IMG/VR virus record: IMGVR_UViG_3300006033_000027
Coordinates: 1-64,000 of that record
Reading direction: 5' to 3' (one strand)
DNA: 64,000 bases
DNA from: a virus
Part shown: positions 22,940 to 31,618 of the stretch, in pieces
Layout: each line of letters opens with the position of its first letter
How positions within the stretch are numbered: the stretch's first letter is position 1
Translations under genes and position numbers: made by a program
The notes under the pieces: generated by a model
Seen by the model: only the letters and a program-made list of their open reading frames with translations
What the model was told of the DNA's origin: nothing
The model's database searches: none

Positions 22940-23112
22940 GCGACGAACTGATCCAAGAGCTTCGTCGTCAGATCGACCAGCTTGATGACGACAACTCCGA
23001 ACTTCAGAACGAGAACCATCGTCTCCGGGATCGTATCGAAGAGTTGGAACAGCAGGTTGTTCAACTGACTGATGCGATGGATGACATCAATCGGTTCACG
23101 AGGCAGTTCTGA
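22936..23112 (+). CDS. Short coiled-coil protein, 58 aa
   Basis: GTG start. Nearly the whole protein is a heptad-repeat helix (LRRQIDQLDDDNSELQNEN), leucine-zipper-like, so it probably dimerises. Coupled by 4-nt and 1-nt overlaps to its neighbours, including the Pnkp gene. Confidence 0.65.
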   Translation: MSDELIQELRRQIDQLDDDNSELQNENHRLRDRIEELEQQVVQLTDAMDDINRFTRQF

Positions 23113-24029
23113 TGGCTGAACGTAAGCTCATCCTCACCCGAGGCATCCCTGGCAGTGGCAAGACCACCTGGGCCAAGCAGCAGCCCCACCCCCGGGCGAA
23201 CCGGGATGACCTGCGCTGGCAGTTGTTCGGTCACCGCCCCACTGACGGACTGCTGAACGGGGAACAAGAGTCGGCTGTCACCCGGGCTCAGCGGGATCTC
23301 GTCAAGGCGTTCCTGCGTCACCATGACACGGTGATCGTAGACGACACCAACCTGAACAACCGCTTCATGGGTCAGTGGTATCGCTTCGCTGAACTGAACG
23401 GTCTCACCGTCGAGTTCAAGGACTTCGAGGTTCCCCTGGAGACGGCTCTGGACTGGGACCGCAACCGGGAATACCCCGTGGGTGAAGCGGTGATCCGGAA
23501 GTTCTACGGTCGTACTAAGGACGGCAAGCTCCCCGCTCCACCGACCCGCAAGCACGTCCGTGCAGACCTCGGTGCCGTGACCTTCGAGCAGTACGTCCCG
23601 GGAGAATCCCTCCCGTGGGCCTGGGGGTTCGATCTCGACGGCACCCTGGCGCACATCCAGGGTGAGAACCCGCGCAGTCCCTACGACGGTGCTCGTGCGG
23701 GAGAGGATGCTGTTGATCCCATCGTTCGAGACATTGCTCTCTCGTTCCAGCGGAACTACTACAAGATCCTGATTGTCTCTGGTCGTAATGAAGACTATCG
23801 CCACGTCACTGAAGAGTGGCTGGAGCGCATGGGGATTCACTACCACGATCTGTTCATGCGAGCTTCCGGTGATGACCGTTCCGACAACATCGTGAAGTAC
23901 GAGATCCTGCGGGATCAGATCGCACCGAAGTATGCCCTGAGGGGCATGGTGGACGACCGAGATCAAGTAGTTGCCATGTGGCGCCAGGTTGGTGTAAAGT
24001 GCCTCCAGGCCGAGTACGGCGATTTCTAA
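23112..24029 (+). CDS. Polynucleotide 5'-kinase / 3'-phosphatase
   Basis: 305 aa with the T4 Pnkp layout. N-terminal kinase: P-loop GIPGSGKT at residues 11-18, a DDT motif near 77-79 and an Arg lid (DRNRE, 116-120). C-terminal HAD phosphatase: DLDGT with D174 and D176, SGR and a late DDR. The enzyme heals broken RNA or DNA by adding 5' phosphate and removing 2',3'-cyclic or 3' phosphate. The RNA ligase gene follows 15 nt later, forming a repair cassette. Confidence 0.94.
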   Translation: MAERKLILTRGIPGSGKTTWAKQQPHPRANRDDLRWQLFGHRPTDGLLNGEQESAVTRAQRDLVKAFLRHHDTVIVDDTNLNNRFMGQWYRFAELNGLTVEFKDFEVPLETALDWDRNREYPVGEAVIRKFYGRTKDGKLPAPPTRKHVRADLGAVTFEQYVPGESLPWAWGFDLDGTLAHIQGENPRSPYDGARAGEDAVDPIVRDIALSFQRNYYKILIVSGRNEDYRHVTEEWLERMGIHYHDLFMRASGDDRSDNIVKYEILRDQIAPKYALRGMVDDRDQVVAMWRQVGVKCLQAEYGDF

Positions 24030-24044
24030 CAGAAAGGGGTAACA

Positions 24045-25343
24045 ATGAGTATCAAGCTTGAAGAACCGGAGAACAAGAACTACGCCGCTCAGGTGGTGAC
24101 CATCCATGAGGTACATCCGCTGGATGGAATGGACCGCGTGCAGGGAGCATCCGTACTGGGCCTCCAGGCCATCGTCGGACTTGAAGTGAAGCCGGGTGAC
24201 CGGGGTATCGTCTTCGGCCCCGAGACGCAGCTTTCCCAGGACTACACCTACTTCAACAACCTCCACCGACACGGGGACCGGAACGTTGACCAGTCCGTGC
24301 AGGGCTATCTCGAAGATAACCGCCGAGTCCGTGCGATCAAGCTCCGCGGCCACCGCTCCGACGCGCTGTTCATGCCGCTGGAATCCCTGGACTGGGCCAC
24401 CCTGGACTACGATCTGCTGCCGGACGGAGCCTACTTCGACAAGATCGGAGACCACCCGATCTGCAACAAGTACGTCGTCCGGCAGCCGAAGGCTCACGAC
24501 CGGGCTCAGGCCAAGCACGACCGTGCCTTCCGCCGCGTGGACAAGATCTACCTGCCGGAGCATGTCGAGACCGACAACTACTTCTACTACGGCCACGTCA
24601 TCCCGGACTTCGCGGATGTCGTCGTGACTCAGAAGCTCCACGGGACCAGCGTTCGACTCGCCAACACAGTGGTCAAGCGCAAGCTGACCTGGTTGGAGAA
24701 GCTGGCGAAGAAGGTCGGCATCAAGGTCGCGGAGACCGAGTTCGACTTCGTGGCGGGCAGCCGGAAGGTCATCAAGGACCCCAACAACCCGTACCAGAAT
24801 GACTTCTACGGTACCGACATCTGGACTGAGGCGCTGGGCACGTACAGCTACGCCATCCCGGAGAACTTCATCGTCTACGGGGAACTGGTCGGCTGGGTTG
24901 ATCCCGGCAAGCCGATCCAGAAGAATTACACCTACGAGCAGGTGGACGACTACGAACTGTACGTCTACCGTGTCACTGTGGTCACGCACAGCGGTCGTCA
25001 GGTGGATCTCTCTTGGGATGCCGTGCGGCGATTCACCGACGAGAACGGTCTGAAGCATGTGCCGGAACTGTGGCGCGGTCGCAAGGAGTTCTTCGATCCC
25101 GAGAAGTGGCTGGACATTCGGTTCCTGGACACCAACGTGACCCACCGGGACTATCCGGTGCGACTGTCCAACAAGGACACCGTTGACGAGGGCGTGGCGA
25201 TCCGCTACGATGGTGCGGGTATGCCGCAGTTCTTCAAGGCGAAGTCCCCGATCTTCCTGGCCCATGAGACCAAGCTTCTCGACCGGGGTGAAGTGGACAC
25301 CGAGACCCAAGGCAATGAACAACCCGAAGAAATTCTGGTCTGA
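24045..25343 (+). CDS. RNA ligase (DraRnl/Rnl5-like)
   Basis: 432 aa. The nucleotidyltransferase motif I is KLHGTSVR with the adenylated lysine K197; later VYGELVG (motif III region), EGVAIR (motif IV) and FKAKS (motif V) follow in order. About 190 residues before motif I fit the N-terminal OB-fold domain of Deinococcus Rnl-type ligases, unlike T4 Rnl1 or Rnl2. It seals the 5'-phosphate/3'-OH ends produced by the upstream Pnkp. AGAAAGGGG precedes the ATG. Confidence 0.9.
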   Translation: MSIKLEEPENKNYAAQVVTIHEVHPLDGMDRVQGASVLGLQAIVGLEVKPGDRGIVFGPETQLSQDYTYFNNLHRHGDRNVDQSVQGYLEDNRRVRAIKLRGHRSDALFMPLESLDWATLDYDLLPDGAYFDKIGDHPICNKYVVRQPKAHDRAQAKHDRAFRRVDKIYLPEHVETDNYFYYGHVIPDFADVVVTQKLHGTSVRLANTVVKRKLTWLEKLAKKVGIKVAETEFDFVAGSRKVIKDPNNPYQNDFYGTDIWTEALGTYSYAIPENFIVYGELVGWVDPGKPIQKNYTYEQVDDYELYVYRVTVVTHSGRQVDLSWDAVRRFTDENGLKHVPELWRGRKEFFDPEKWLDIRFLDTNVTHRDYPVRLSNKDTVDEGVAIRYDGAGMPQFFKAKSPIFLAHETKLLDRGEVDTETQGNEQPEEILV

Positions 25344-25357
25344 TAAGGAGGAAATCC

Positions 25358-26158
25358 ATGACTGCAACGACTGAACCGACCGAGACACCCGAGGTCAAGA
25401 AGACCACCACCCGCACTCCGCGGACCCCGAAGGCCCCTGACGCCCCCCAGATCATCAACCTCATCAACAAGATCTCAAACGAGGCTGGTGCCCTGGAGAA
25501 GGAGTCCACGGGGGGAGTTCCGTTTCCCTTCCGTGGGATTGACGGGACGATCAACCACCTCACTCCGCACCTGAACAAGCATGGTGTGGTCGTGATCCCG
25601 GAGGTGCTGGATAGTGAACTGACGACTCGGCTCATCCCGGGCTCCAACGCGAACGCTCCGCAGCGGGAGATCAAGACCTCCAAGGTCAAGACCGCCTTCC
25701 ACTTCTATGCACCTGACGGATCGGAAGTGGTCGCCACCACCACGGGCATCGCGGACGACTTCGCGGATCGCTCGGAGGCCCAGGCCCAGTCGGTCGCGTT
25801 CCGCGTGGCCCTGCTCCAGACCTTCCACCTACCCACGCAGACCATCGAGCCAGAAGAGCACGGTGAGCGTGTCCAGGCTGAGTTGGCGAACCCGACCGAG
25901 ACGAAGACCCCGGGCGCCGTCACCGCGGCGAAGAAGACTTCCTCAAAGACACCCTCTCCGGCTCCGACAGAAGAGCCCGCGGGTGGGGAAGACCGTCTGA
26001 AGACCGCCCGACGTAACTTGCGAGCCAAGGTGAACGGCGATACCAAGAAGGCTGAAGACATCGGCAACGCCTACTTCAAGACCGAGGACCACCGGGAATG
26101 GACATCCAGCGCCCCGAAGATCGAGAAGCTTCTCGCCAACTGGCCTGACGAAGACTGA
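25358..26158 (+). CDS. ERF-family single-strand annealing protein
   Basis: 266 aa. The ERF signature is visible: FPFRGIDGTINHLTPHLNKH, then a beta-rich segment ending TTTGIADDFADRSEAQAQS. The C-terminal part after about residue 190 is Pro/Lys/Thr-rich followed by a small helical tail. ERF proteins anneal complementary single strands for recombination and for circularising DNA. It precedes the RecB-like exonuclease, a usual pairing. Confidence 0.85.
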   Translation: MTATTEPTETPEVKKTTTRTPRTPKAPDAPQIINLINKISNEAGALEKESTGGVPFPFRGIDGTINHLTPHLNKHGVVVIPEVLDSELTTRLIPGSNANAPQREIKTSKVKTAFHFYAPDGSEVVATTTGIADDFADRSEAQAQSVAFRVALLQTFHLPTQTIEPEEHGERVQAELANPTETKTPGAVTAAKKTSSKTPSPAPTEEPAGGEDRLKTARRNLRAKVNGDTKKAEDIGNAYFKTEDHREWTSSAPKIEKLLANWPDED

Positions 26159-26271
26159 TGGACCCGTCATGGCTGTGGTTGATCGTCCCTAGCTCCATTG
26201 CGGTTGGGGTGATCGGTGTTCTCGGTGCCTGGACGATCTGGCTGGGCAAGATCCTAGACAACTGGTGGTGA
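26158..26271 (+). CDS. Single-pass membrane peptide, 37 aa
   Basis: Starts MDPSWLWLIVPSSIAVG; one hydrophobic segment with aromatic ends. ATG overlaps the ERF stop by one base. Function unknown. Confidence 0.5.
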   Translation: MDPSWLWLIVPSSIAVGVIGVLGAWTIWLGKILDNWW

Positions 26272-26275
26272 TCTC

Positions 26276-26347
26276 TTGACTCAACCGGCTCTGGCCGATC
26301 CTGAAGTTCAGGCTGAGATCCAGAAGAAGCGGGCTTCGCGGAAGGTC
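26276..26347 (+). repeat. Original 5' end of exonuclease gene (protein-level repeat)
   Basis: These 24 codons and those at 26800-26871 encode almost the same peptide (MTQPALADP ... KKRASRKV). Of 22 conserved residues, 19 use different codons, so the DNA copies are strongly diverged. Confidence 0.9.
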
Positions 26348-26803
26348 ATCTGGAGACCGATCCAGACTTTTCCGAAATATGAGGTCAGTAATACGGGTCT
26401 TGTTCGGTCAGGTGTGTCAGGTCATATTCTGAGTCCACACCTAGTCAATGGCTATAAGCGTGTAACCCTCTATCTCGGGGGTAAGAAGAAGCATTTCTTG
26501 GTTCATCGTTTGGTCGCTCAGGAATTTATAGGCCGGGAAGATTCAACCCATACAGTAGTCCGGCACTTAGATGGGAACGTAGCCAATAACCACGCCAGTA
26601 ATCTATCCTGGGGAACCCAGAGCGATAACGTTTTGGACGCGGTGAAGCACGGAACTCACCGCTCGTCATCCAAGACCACTTGCTCTCGGGGTCATTCTCT
26701 TTCGGGGAAGAACTTGCAAGTGGTGTCCGGAGCAAGACGTTGCCGTGAATGCGCGAACCGCCGTAACCGTGAGTATCGTGAACACAGAAAGGGTACAGAA
26801 TGA
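26276..26803 (+). CDS. HNH/NUMOD4 endonuclease fused to captured exonuclease N-terminus
   Basis: 175 aa from a TTG at 26276. Residues 1-24 are nearly identical (22 of 24) to the start of the next gene's protein; from about residue 25 a NUMOD4 motif (WRPIQTFPKYEVSNTGLVR) and an HNH core (HRLVAQEFIG ... VRHLDGNVANNHASNLSW) follow. So the nuclease has taken over the original 5' end of the exonuclease gene, which restarts at 26800 with a recoded copy. The region is more AT-rich than its surroundings, consistent with transfer. Confidence 0.85.
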   Translation: MTQPALADPEVQAEIQKKRASRKVIWRPIQTFPKYEVSNTGLVRSGVSGHILSPHLVNGYKRVTLYLGGKKKHFLVHRLVAQEFIGREDSTHTVVRHLDGNVANNHASNLSWGTQSDNVLDAVKHGTHRSSSKTTCSRGHSLSGKNLQVVSGARRCRECANRRNREYREHRKGTE

Positions 26804-27747
26804 CACAGCCAGCATTAGCAGACCCGAGTGTTCAAGATGAAATTCAGAAGAAACGCGCGTCCAGAAAAGTTGTGCAGTATTTTGATGCCAAGGCCAATGA
26901 CGGGCGCCGCTACATGCACCCACATCGTCCCGATCCACGGGACGGCTCGGACTTCTACTACGTCTACTCGGTCACCAATGCGCTGAGTGTTCTGGACAAG
27001 CCCGGGCTCCGACAGTGGGCCGTGGATCAGACCGCGGCTTACTATGCGGCTAACCCGGAGGCGTCATTCACCCGCACCGAGGCGAGTGCGTTCAACTTCG
27101 GACGCTGGGCTCACAAGTATCAGCTTGACGCTGCTGCTTACGTTGGGGATCGGATTCACAACTACGCTGAGTCCACGATGGACTGGGCGGTGGAAGCCCC
27201 GGATCTGGAGACGGAGGAAGAACTCCAGATGGCGGAGCGGTGGCACGAGCTACTGGACGAGCACTGGGTCAACCCCATTTTCACCGAGGCTACGGTCTGG
27301 AACGATGTCCACCACTACGCCGGGACTTTCGACCTTCTCGCTGAGTTGGACGGAACCCTGACGCTGATCGACAACAAGACCAGCCGGAACCTCTGGACCG
27401 AGCACCTTGCTCAGTTGATCGCTCTGGGCAATGCCACCTCACTGCTCATCCCCCGAGGTCCAAACGAGTGGGAGGAAGTCGAGATGCCCCGCGTGGACAA
27501 CTTTGCGATCTTCCACATTCGTCCCGACGACTTCAACAACAAGGGCGACTTCGTACCGTCCTACCAGGAAGTCATCAAGTTCACTCGGGAAGAACTGGAG
27601 CCGTACTTCGAACTCTTCCTGAGTGCGCTGGGCGTCAAGACCGCTTCGGATTCCGTGAAGAAGCACTTCGAGACGATCAAGAAGGGCCTGCATGTGGCCC
27701 ACGTCGATGACGAGAACAAACTCCCGAAGGAGGAACAGCCGTGGTAG
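26800..27747 (+). CDS. RecB/Cas4-like PD-(D/E)XK exonuclease
   Basis: 315 aa. The nuclease core shows the H at FNFGRWAHKYQ, D in TFDLLAELDGTL and the LIDNKTS motif (D and K of PD-(D/E)XK), followed by HLAQLIALG. It probably resects double-stranded ends for the ERF annealing protein. The first 24 codons are an AT-rich recoded duplicate of the preceding gene's start, with GAAAGGG upstream of the new ATG. Confidence 0.8.
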   Translation: MTQPALADPSVQDEIQKKRASRKVVQYFDAKANDGRRYMHPHRPDPRDGSDFYYVYSVTNALSVLDKPGLRQWAVDQTAAYYAANPEASFTRTEASAFNFGRWAHKYQLDAAAYVGDRIHNYAESTMDWAVEAPDLETEEELQMAERWHELLDEHWVNPIFTEATVWNDVHHYAGTFDLLAELDGTLTLIDNKTSRNLWTEHLAQLIALGNATSLLIPRGPNEWEEVEMPRVDNFAIFHIRPDDFNNKGDFVPSYQEVIKFTREELEPYFELFLSALGVKTASDSVKKHFETIKKGLHVAHVDDENKLPKEEQPW

Positions 27748-28541
27748 AACACAATGTTCTGTATATTGTTCCGAACGTGGAGAACTTTATGGCTCCAACC
27801 CTGAAGGAACTGAAAACTGCCCAGATCATCGGAGTGAAGACCGAGTTCCTAACTCAGTACGAACAGGACAACACTCTTTCGTACTATGACGACGCTCGAA
27901 CCCTGTCACGGACATACCTCTCGGGCATCGAGATTCACCCCCAGTTGACGGGGAACACTTTCGAGACGATCTCGGAAGAGAACCTGCCTTGGGAACTGGA
28001 CGATGAGGACGAAGAGCCCACCTGGAAGGTTGGAGATTCTGCCACGGTGTATCCCGCGACGAAGACTTCGGGTATCGCAAACTACGACGGGACCTTGACA
28101 TTCACCTTCGACACCGACTACAATCAAGACGCGTTGCAAGATCTCTTCGGGGACCATCCGGAAACGGGTTACCTCGTCGTGAAACACACCACCGAAAGTA
28201 AGGAGGAATCACCCGTGAGCAATCACCCCATCGTCTCTCTTGACTGGGACGACATCCGCCTGGCCTACCCGCAGATCGCTGAGGTCTACGAAGAGGGTCA
28301 GGACGGCGCCGACCAGTTCACCAACGACGTTCGCCGGTACGCCGACAACGAGCGTACTCATCAGGCGTGGCACCGGATCAACGATTCGCAGCCCCCGTCT
28401 GTGACCATCGACAAGGACGCACTGGTCGAGGCAGCCACCGATCTCGCCACCGCTCTGGGCATCGACATTGATGAACTGGCGGACTGGGAGAAGGCACTGC
28501 TGTTCCCCAACCAGGACGACAACAAGGAGGAACCCTTCTAA
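27741..28541 (+). CDS. Hypothetical acidic protein, 266 aa
   Basis: AAGGAGG upstream of the start, which lies in the end of the exonuclease gene. Two parts can be seen: about 155 residues of mixed fold and an acidic helical C-terminal part (SLDWDDIRLAYPQIAEVYEE). No motif recognised. Position between exonuclease and SSB suggests a recombination or replication accessory. Confidence 0.65.
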   Translation: MVEHNVLYIVPNVENFMAPTLKELKTAQIIGVKTEFLTQYEQDNTLSYYDDARTLSRTYLSGIEIHPQLTGNTFETISEENLPWELDDEDEEPTWKVGDSATVYPATKTSGIANYDGTLTFTFDTDYNQDALQDLFGDHPETGYLVVKHTTESKEESPVSNHPIVSLDWDDIRLAYPQIAEVYEEGQDGADQFTNDVRRYADNERTHQAWHRINDSQPPSVTIDKDALVEAATDLATALGIDIDELADWEKALLFPNQDDNKEEPF

Positions 28542-28927
28542 TGAGCAACAGACTCACCATCACGGGTGTGGTCGTCGCAGAGCCCGAACTGGTTCAGGTG
28601 ACCGACCGCTTCGAGGTGCTGCGGTTCCCGCTGTACGACAACGACCAGCGGAAGAATCGGGACACCGGAGAGTGGGAAGACACCGGAAACGTCACCAAGC
28701 TGCGGGTTGAACTGAAGTTCGACCTGAAGGACGAGTGGCAGGATGTGATCCACAAGGGTGATGTTCTGGAGGTCTCCGCGTCGATCACCGAGCGGGAGTA
28801 CACCCGACAAGATCAGACCACTGGCCGATCCCTGGAGACCACCTACGTCTCCGAGATCAAGCAGATCAAGGCTGCATCCTCAGCCCCGAAGCCCTCTCGG
28901 GCACAGGAAGAAGATCCCTGGGGGTAG
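28541..28927 (+). CDS. SSB-like OB-fold protein
   Basis: 128 aa. Starts MSNRLTITGVVVAEPEL, like the first strand of an SSB OB fold, and ends in a flexible stretch with an acidic tip (RAQEEDPWG) as SSBs do. Probably binds single-stranded DNA during replication and recombination. AAGGAGG precedes the ATG. Confidence 0.8.
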   Translation: MSNRLTITGVVVAEPELVQVTDRFEVLRFPLYDNDQRKNRDTGEWEDTGNVTKLRVELKFDLKDEWQDVIHKGDVLEVSASITEREYTRQDQTTGRSLETTYVSEIKQIKAASSAPKPSRAQEEDPWG

Positions 28928-28942
28928 AATAGATACCTCCAC

Positions 28943-29015
28943 TGGCCTGTGGTGTAAACGGCGAACATGCTCGGCTGTTACCCGAGTGTTCTAGGTTCGA
29001 ATCCTGGCGGGTCAG
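28943..29015 (+). tRNA. tRNA-Asn (GTT)
   Basis: Acceptor TGGCCTG/CGGGTCA with G-U pairs, anticodon arm CTCGG-CTGTTAC-CCGAG (GTT), T-arm CTAGG-TTCGAAT-CCTGG, discriminator G. The only ordinary tRNA on the plus strand here; a TAGAAT hexamer overlaps the SSB stop just upstream. Confidence 0.92.
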
Positions 29016-29017
29016 CA

Positions 29018-29150
29018 ATGAGAGGCGAGGTGCCACAAGGGGCTCCCGAGTAGCTACCCTCTCAGAAGTCCTAGCCGATGCGAAAGTAGTAACATCGCCC
29101 GTGGACCCGGTACGCGCTCCGGATCTCCTAGGGTCGCTAGGCAAGATTTA
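29018..29150 (+). ncRNA. Structured non-coding segment between tRNAs
   Basis: No reading frame looks real. Stems can be drawn: TGAGAGG/CCTCTCA over about 29019-29065, CGATG/CATCG near 29077-29098, and CCTAGC/GCTAGG bracketing about 29070-29142. It lies between tRNA-Asn and a second tRNA-like element and is probably on the same transcript. Identity unknown. Confidence 0.35.
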
Positions 29151-29161
29151 CAACTGAATAA

Positions 29162-29278
29162 CTGCCCTGCTTGTCGGGAAACTCAACCAAACAGGGGTGA
29201 CCTGCAATCACCCCGACGAGGTGGCTCTGAAACCCCGCGGAGGCTTCTAGGGGGTGGGTTCGATTCCCACCAGGGCAG
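29162..29278 (+). ncRNA. Atypical 117-nt tRNA-like RNA
   Basis: An 8-bp acceptor-like stem CTGCCCTG/CAGGGCAG and a normal T-arm GTGGG-TTCGATT-CCCAC at the right distance mark tRNA-like ends. Between them is no normal D-arm; instead CTTGTCGGG/CCCGACGAG, a GGTGA-CCTGCAA-TCACC arm (would give anticodon TGC but with C33) and a CTCTG/CGGAG hairpin. It is too long for a standard tRNA and too short for a tmRNA. Confidence 0.55.
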
Positions 29279-29383
29279 CTACCCCCGGTCTGTGAGGATG
29301 TCCACTCCCTCGCCCGGGGCCTATACGAAACGCAGGGCCGGTTCCTCCGGACGATGAAGAACGTGAGACTACTAGGAGGAACA

Positions 29384-31618
29384 TTGAGCATAGACTACGA
29401 AGCCTTTCTCTCCGCTGTGTGGGGAGATCTCGAAGGGAACGTAGTCATCGCTCGGCCCTCGGCGCCGGGTTTGGCTCCGAACATCCACGACTGGTTCTAC
29501 TATCCGAACGATCTCCCAGAGATGGTGAACCACATCGAGTGGCACAACGACATCGACCTGTACCTGGGGGTCTCCACCTACGGGGAAGAACTCAACGAGC
29601 GGGGCACCCGGGCCAAGACCAAGGAGAACACTCTCCAGGCTGCGGCGGTGTGGTCGGACGCTGACTCCTTCGATCCCGAGGGCTTCCGCGTCGAACCGTC
29701 GATCATCGTTCACACCTCCGAAGGGCACACCCATTGCTGGTGGCTTCTCGATGAGGTCGTTGACGCCGATGACGCCGCCCACGTCTCGGACCTGATTGCC
29801 CACGCCCACCGCGGAGAAGGTGCGGACTGGACCGGCTCTTCCGCCAAGATCCTTCGCATCCCGGGCACCACGAACAACAAGTACGGTCAGGCCCAAGATG
29901 TCACCGTGGACTACGGGGGCACACTGTACTCCCTGGACGAGATCGAAGACGCGTACTCGGACATCGACATCCGAGCCACCACCTCTGAGCCGGGAGATTT
30001 CGTTGACCCGCTGGAGGAAGTGGAGTCGGCGCTGGATCTGATCGAGCAAATCCCAGAACATCGCACCGACATCCGGGAACTCCTTTACCACGAACCCCCC
30101 GAGGGCAAGCGGTCGGAGATGCGGCACAAGCTCCTGCGAGAACTGATCGAGTTGAACCAGTTCACGGGAATGCAGGTGGCGGCTATCGCCTGGGTCGCCA
30201 AGTGCTCGTCCAAGTGGGTCCACGATGACCCCCGCGGCTTCGAGGGCATGATCTACGAGGTCAACCGAGCCCACGCCAGGCCGGGCACCCCCGGCACGAC
30301 ACCCCCTTCCGTGCCGCCTAGCCCCGACCCGGTAGTAGATGACTCGATCCGGCCCGAGCGGGTCAACCTGCTGTCGGACAAGGAGCGGAACTCCCTGGGA
30401 ACCGACGACTGGGTGGAGAAGTACCTCGCCGCGGGCTACAAGCTCCACGGAGAGAGGACCAACGAGCCCTACTACCGCACGGGAGCCATCCTCGTCTTGT
30501 CGTCCACCCTGGGGGATCTCGGGTACTTCGACTTCGAGGGGCGCCGGGTGAACACGAACAACTACAACCTGACTATCGGACATTCGACCACGGGGAAGTC
30601 TGAGGAAGCGGAACTGGCAGACGAGGTGATCGTGGGGTATTGGAACGGATACTACAACCCGTTCATCGGTGGAAACGCCTCTCCCGCAGGACTAGCCCGA
30701 GAGATCATCGAGAATCACAACGGCTCCGCGGCGCTCTACACCTACGACGAGGCGAGCGCGGTCTTCCGAGGCATGAAGAACGCGGACTGGCGAAGTGAAC
30801 TCTCGGAGTTTTTGCTCAGTGCCTACGACGGCAAGGTGGAGAAGGTCCACAAGGTCTCCAGCCAGGACATCTCCAACGTCGATGTCACGGCCAATCTCTC
30901 GTTGCGGTTCCTCACCACCCCGGAGAAGGCGTTCGAGTCCATGACCATTGGCATGTTCAACGACGGTCTGCTCGCCCGATTCATCATCACAGTGGGTAAG
31001 CCGAAGGAACGCATTCGCCGGAAGAATCGTGTGCGACACGAGGCGGGGGATGCTCAGTCCATCAAGAGGAATCTGTGGCTGGATCTGGAGAAGTCTCGGA
31101 AGGATCTGGTCGGAGGATCAGGGTTCCCGGCATCCAAGCTGGAGTTCACCTTCTCGGATGAGGCTCTGAACCGGCTGGACGAGGCTCTGGACTCTCTGGA
31201 TGACCGCTTCGAACACGAGGATCGCTATGAAGCCACCCTCTCTCCGATCATCAACCGTCTGACGAACACCGCAAAGAAGACCGCGCTGCTGTTGGCCCTG
31301 TACGAGGGTCATCGGGAGGTGCAGCTTCGTCACATGCTGCTGGCCCTACGAGAGGTCGAGATCTGGTTCGGAAACTCGATCTGGCTGCTGCGTATGCTGT
31401 CGTCGTCCGAGTTCGCCGCGGACTGTGATCGGCTGGAAGCCTGGATCGCCCGACAGCCGAAGAGCCACGTCCGGAGGGACAAGGTTTATCGCTACCAGAA
31501 GGATGCTCTCCCCATGCAGGTGGAAATGCGCTTGACTTCTTTGCGATCCCAGGGGAGAATCAAGGACACCAATGTCGATGGCGTTCCGTACATCGCCATC
31601 ACACAGAGAGGGGCATGA
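29384..31618 (+). CDS. Primase-helicase (DUF3987-type)
   Basis: 744 aa from a TTG at 29384, chosen because AGGAGG lies just upstream; the ATG 10 codons earlier has none. The N-terminal part resembles RepB/PrimPol-like primase proteins (AKILRIPGTTNNKYG, HTHCWWLLDE). The C-terminal part has a P-loop GHSTTGKS at about 399-406 and a DEASAVFRGM segment, as in DUF3987 helicase-like domains. Likely the replicative primase and helicase of the phage. Confidence 0.8.
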   Translation: MSIDYEAFLSAVWGDLEGNVVIARPSAPGLAPNIHDWFYYPNDLPEMVNHIEWHNDIDLYLGVSTYGEELNERGTRAKTKENTLQAAAVWSDADSFDPEGFRVEPSIIVHTSEGHTHCWWLLDEVVDADDAAHVSDLIAHAHRGEGADWTGSSAKILRIPGTTNNKYGQAQDVTVDYGGTLYSLDEIEDAYSDIDIRATTSEPGDFVDPLEEVESALDLIEQIPEHRTDIRELLYHEPPEGKRSEMRHKLLRELIELNQFTGMQVAAIAWVAKCSSKWVHDDPRGFEGMIYEVNRAHARPGTPGTTPPSVPPSPDPVVDDSIRPERVNLLSDKERNSLGTDDWVEKYLAAGYKLHGERTNEPYYRTGAILVLSSTLGDLGYFDFEGRRVNTNNYNLTIGHSTTGKSEEAELADEVIVGYWNGYYNPFIGGNASPAGLAREIIENHNGSAALYTYDEASAVFRGMKNADWRSELSEFLLSAYDGKVEKVHKVSSQDISNVDVTANLSLRFLTTPEKAFESMTIGMFNDGLLARFIITVGKPKERIRRKNRVRHEAGDAQSIKRNLWLDLEKSRKDLVGGSGFPASKLEFTFSDEALNRLDEALDSLDDRFEHEDRYEATLSPIINRLTNTAKKTALLLALYEGHREVQLRHMLLALREVEIWFGNSIWLLRMLSSSEFAADCDRLEAWIARQPKSHVRRDKVYRYQKDALPMQVEMRLTSLRSQGRIKDTNVDGVPYIAITQRGA

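Noticed and set aside
23061-25388. A 775-aa open frame on the minus strand opposite Pnkp and RNA ligase
   Set aside because: Shadow frame of two well supported genes with catalytic motifs; composition (Val/Leu/His/Asp-rich) is typical of antisense readings in GC-rich DNA.
28925-28930. TAGAAT as a real promoter of the RNA locus after SSB
   Set aside because: No -35 or TGn extension is present, so it was not listed as a promoter; transcription from upstream genes is as likely.
29162-29278. Full tmRNA for the element at 29162
   Set aside because: The acceptor pairs over only 117 nt, no tag reading frame is possible and the tmRNA D-loop sequence is absent; kept as an unassigned tRNA-like RNA.
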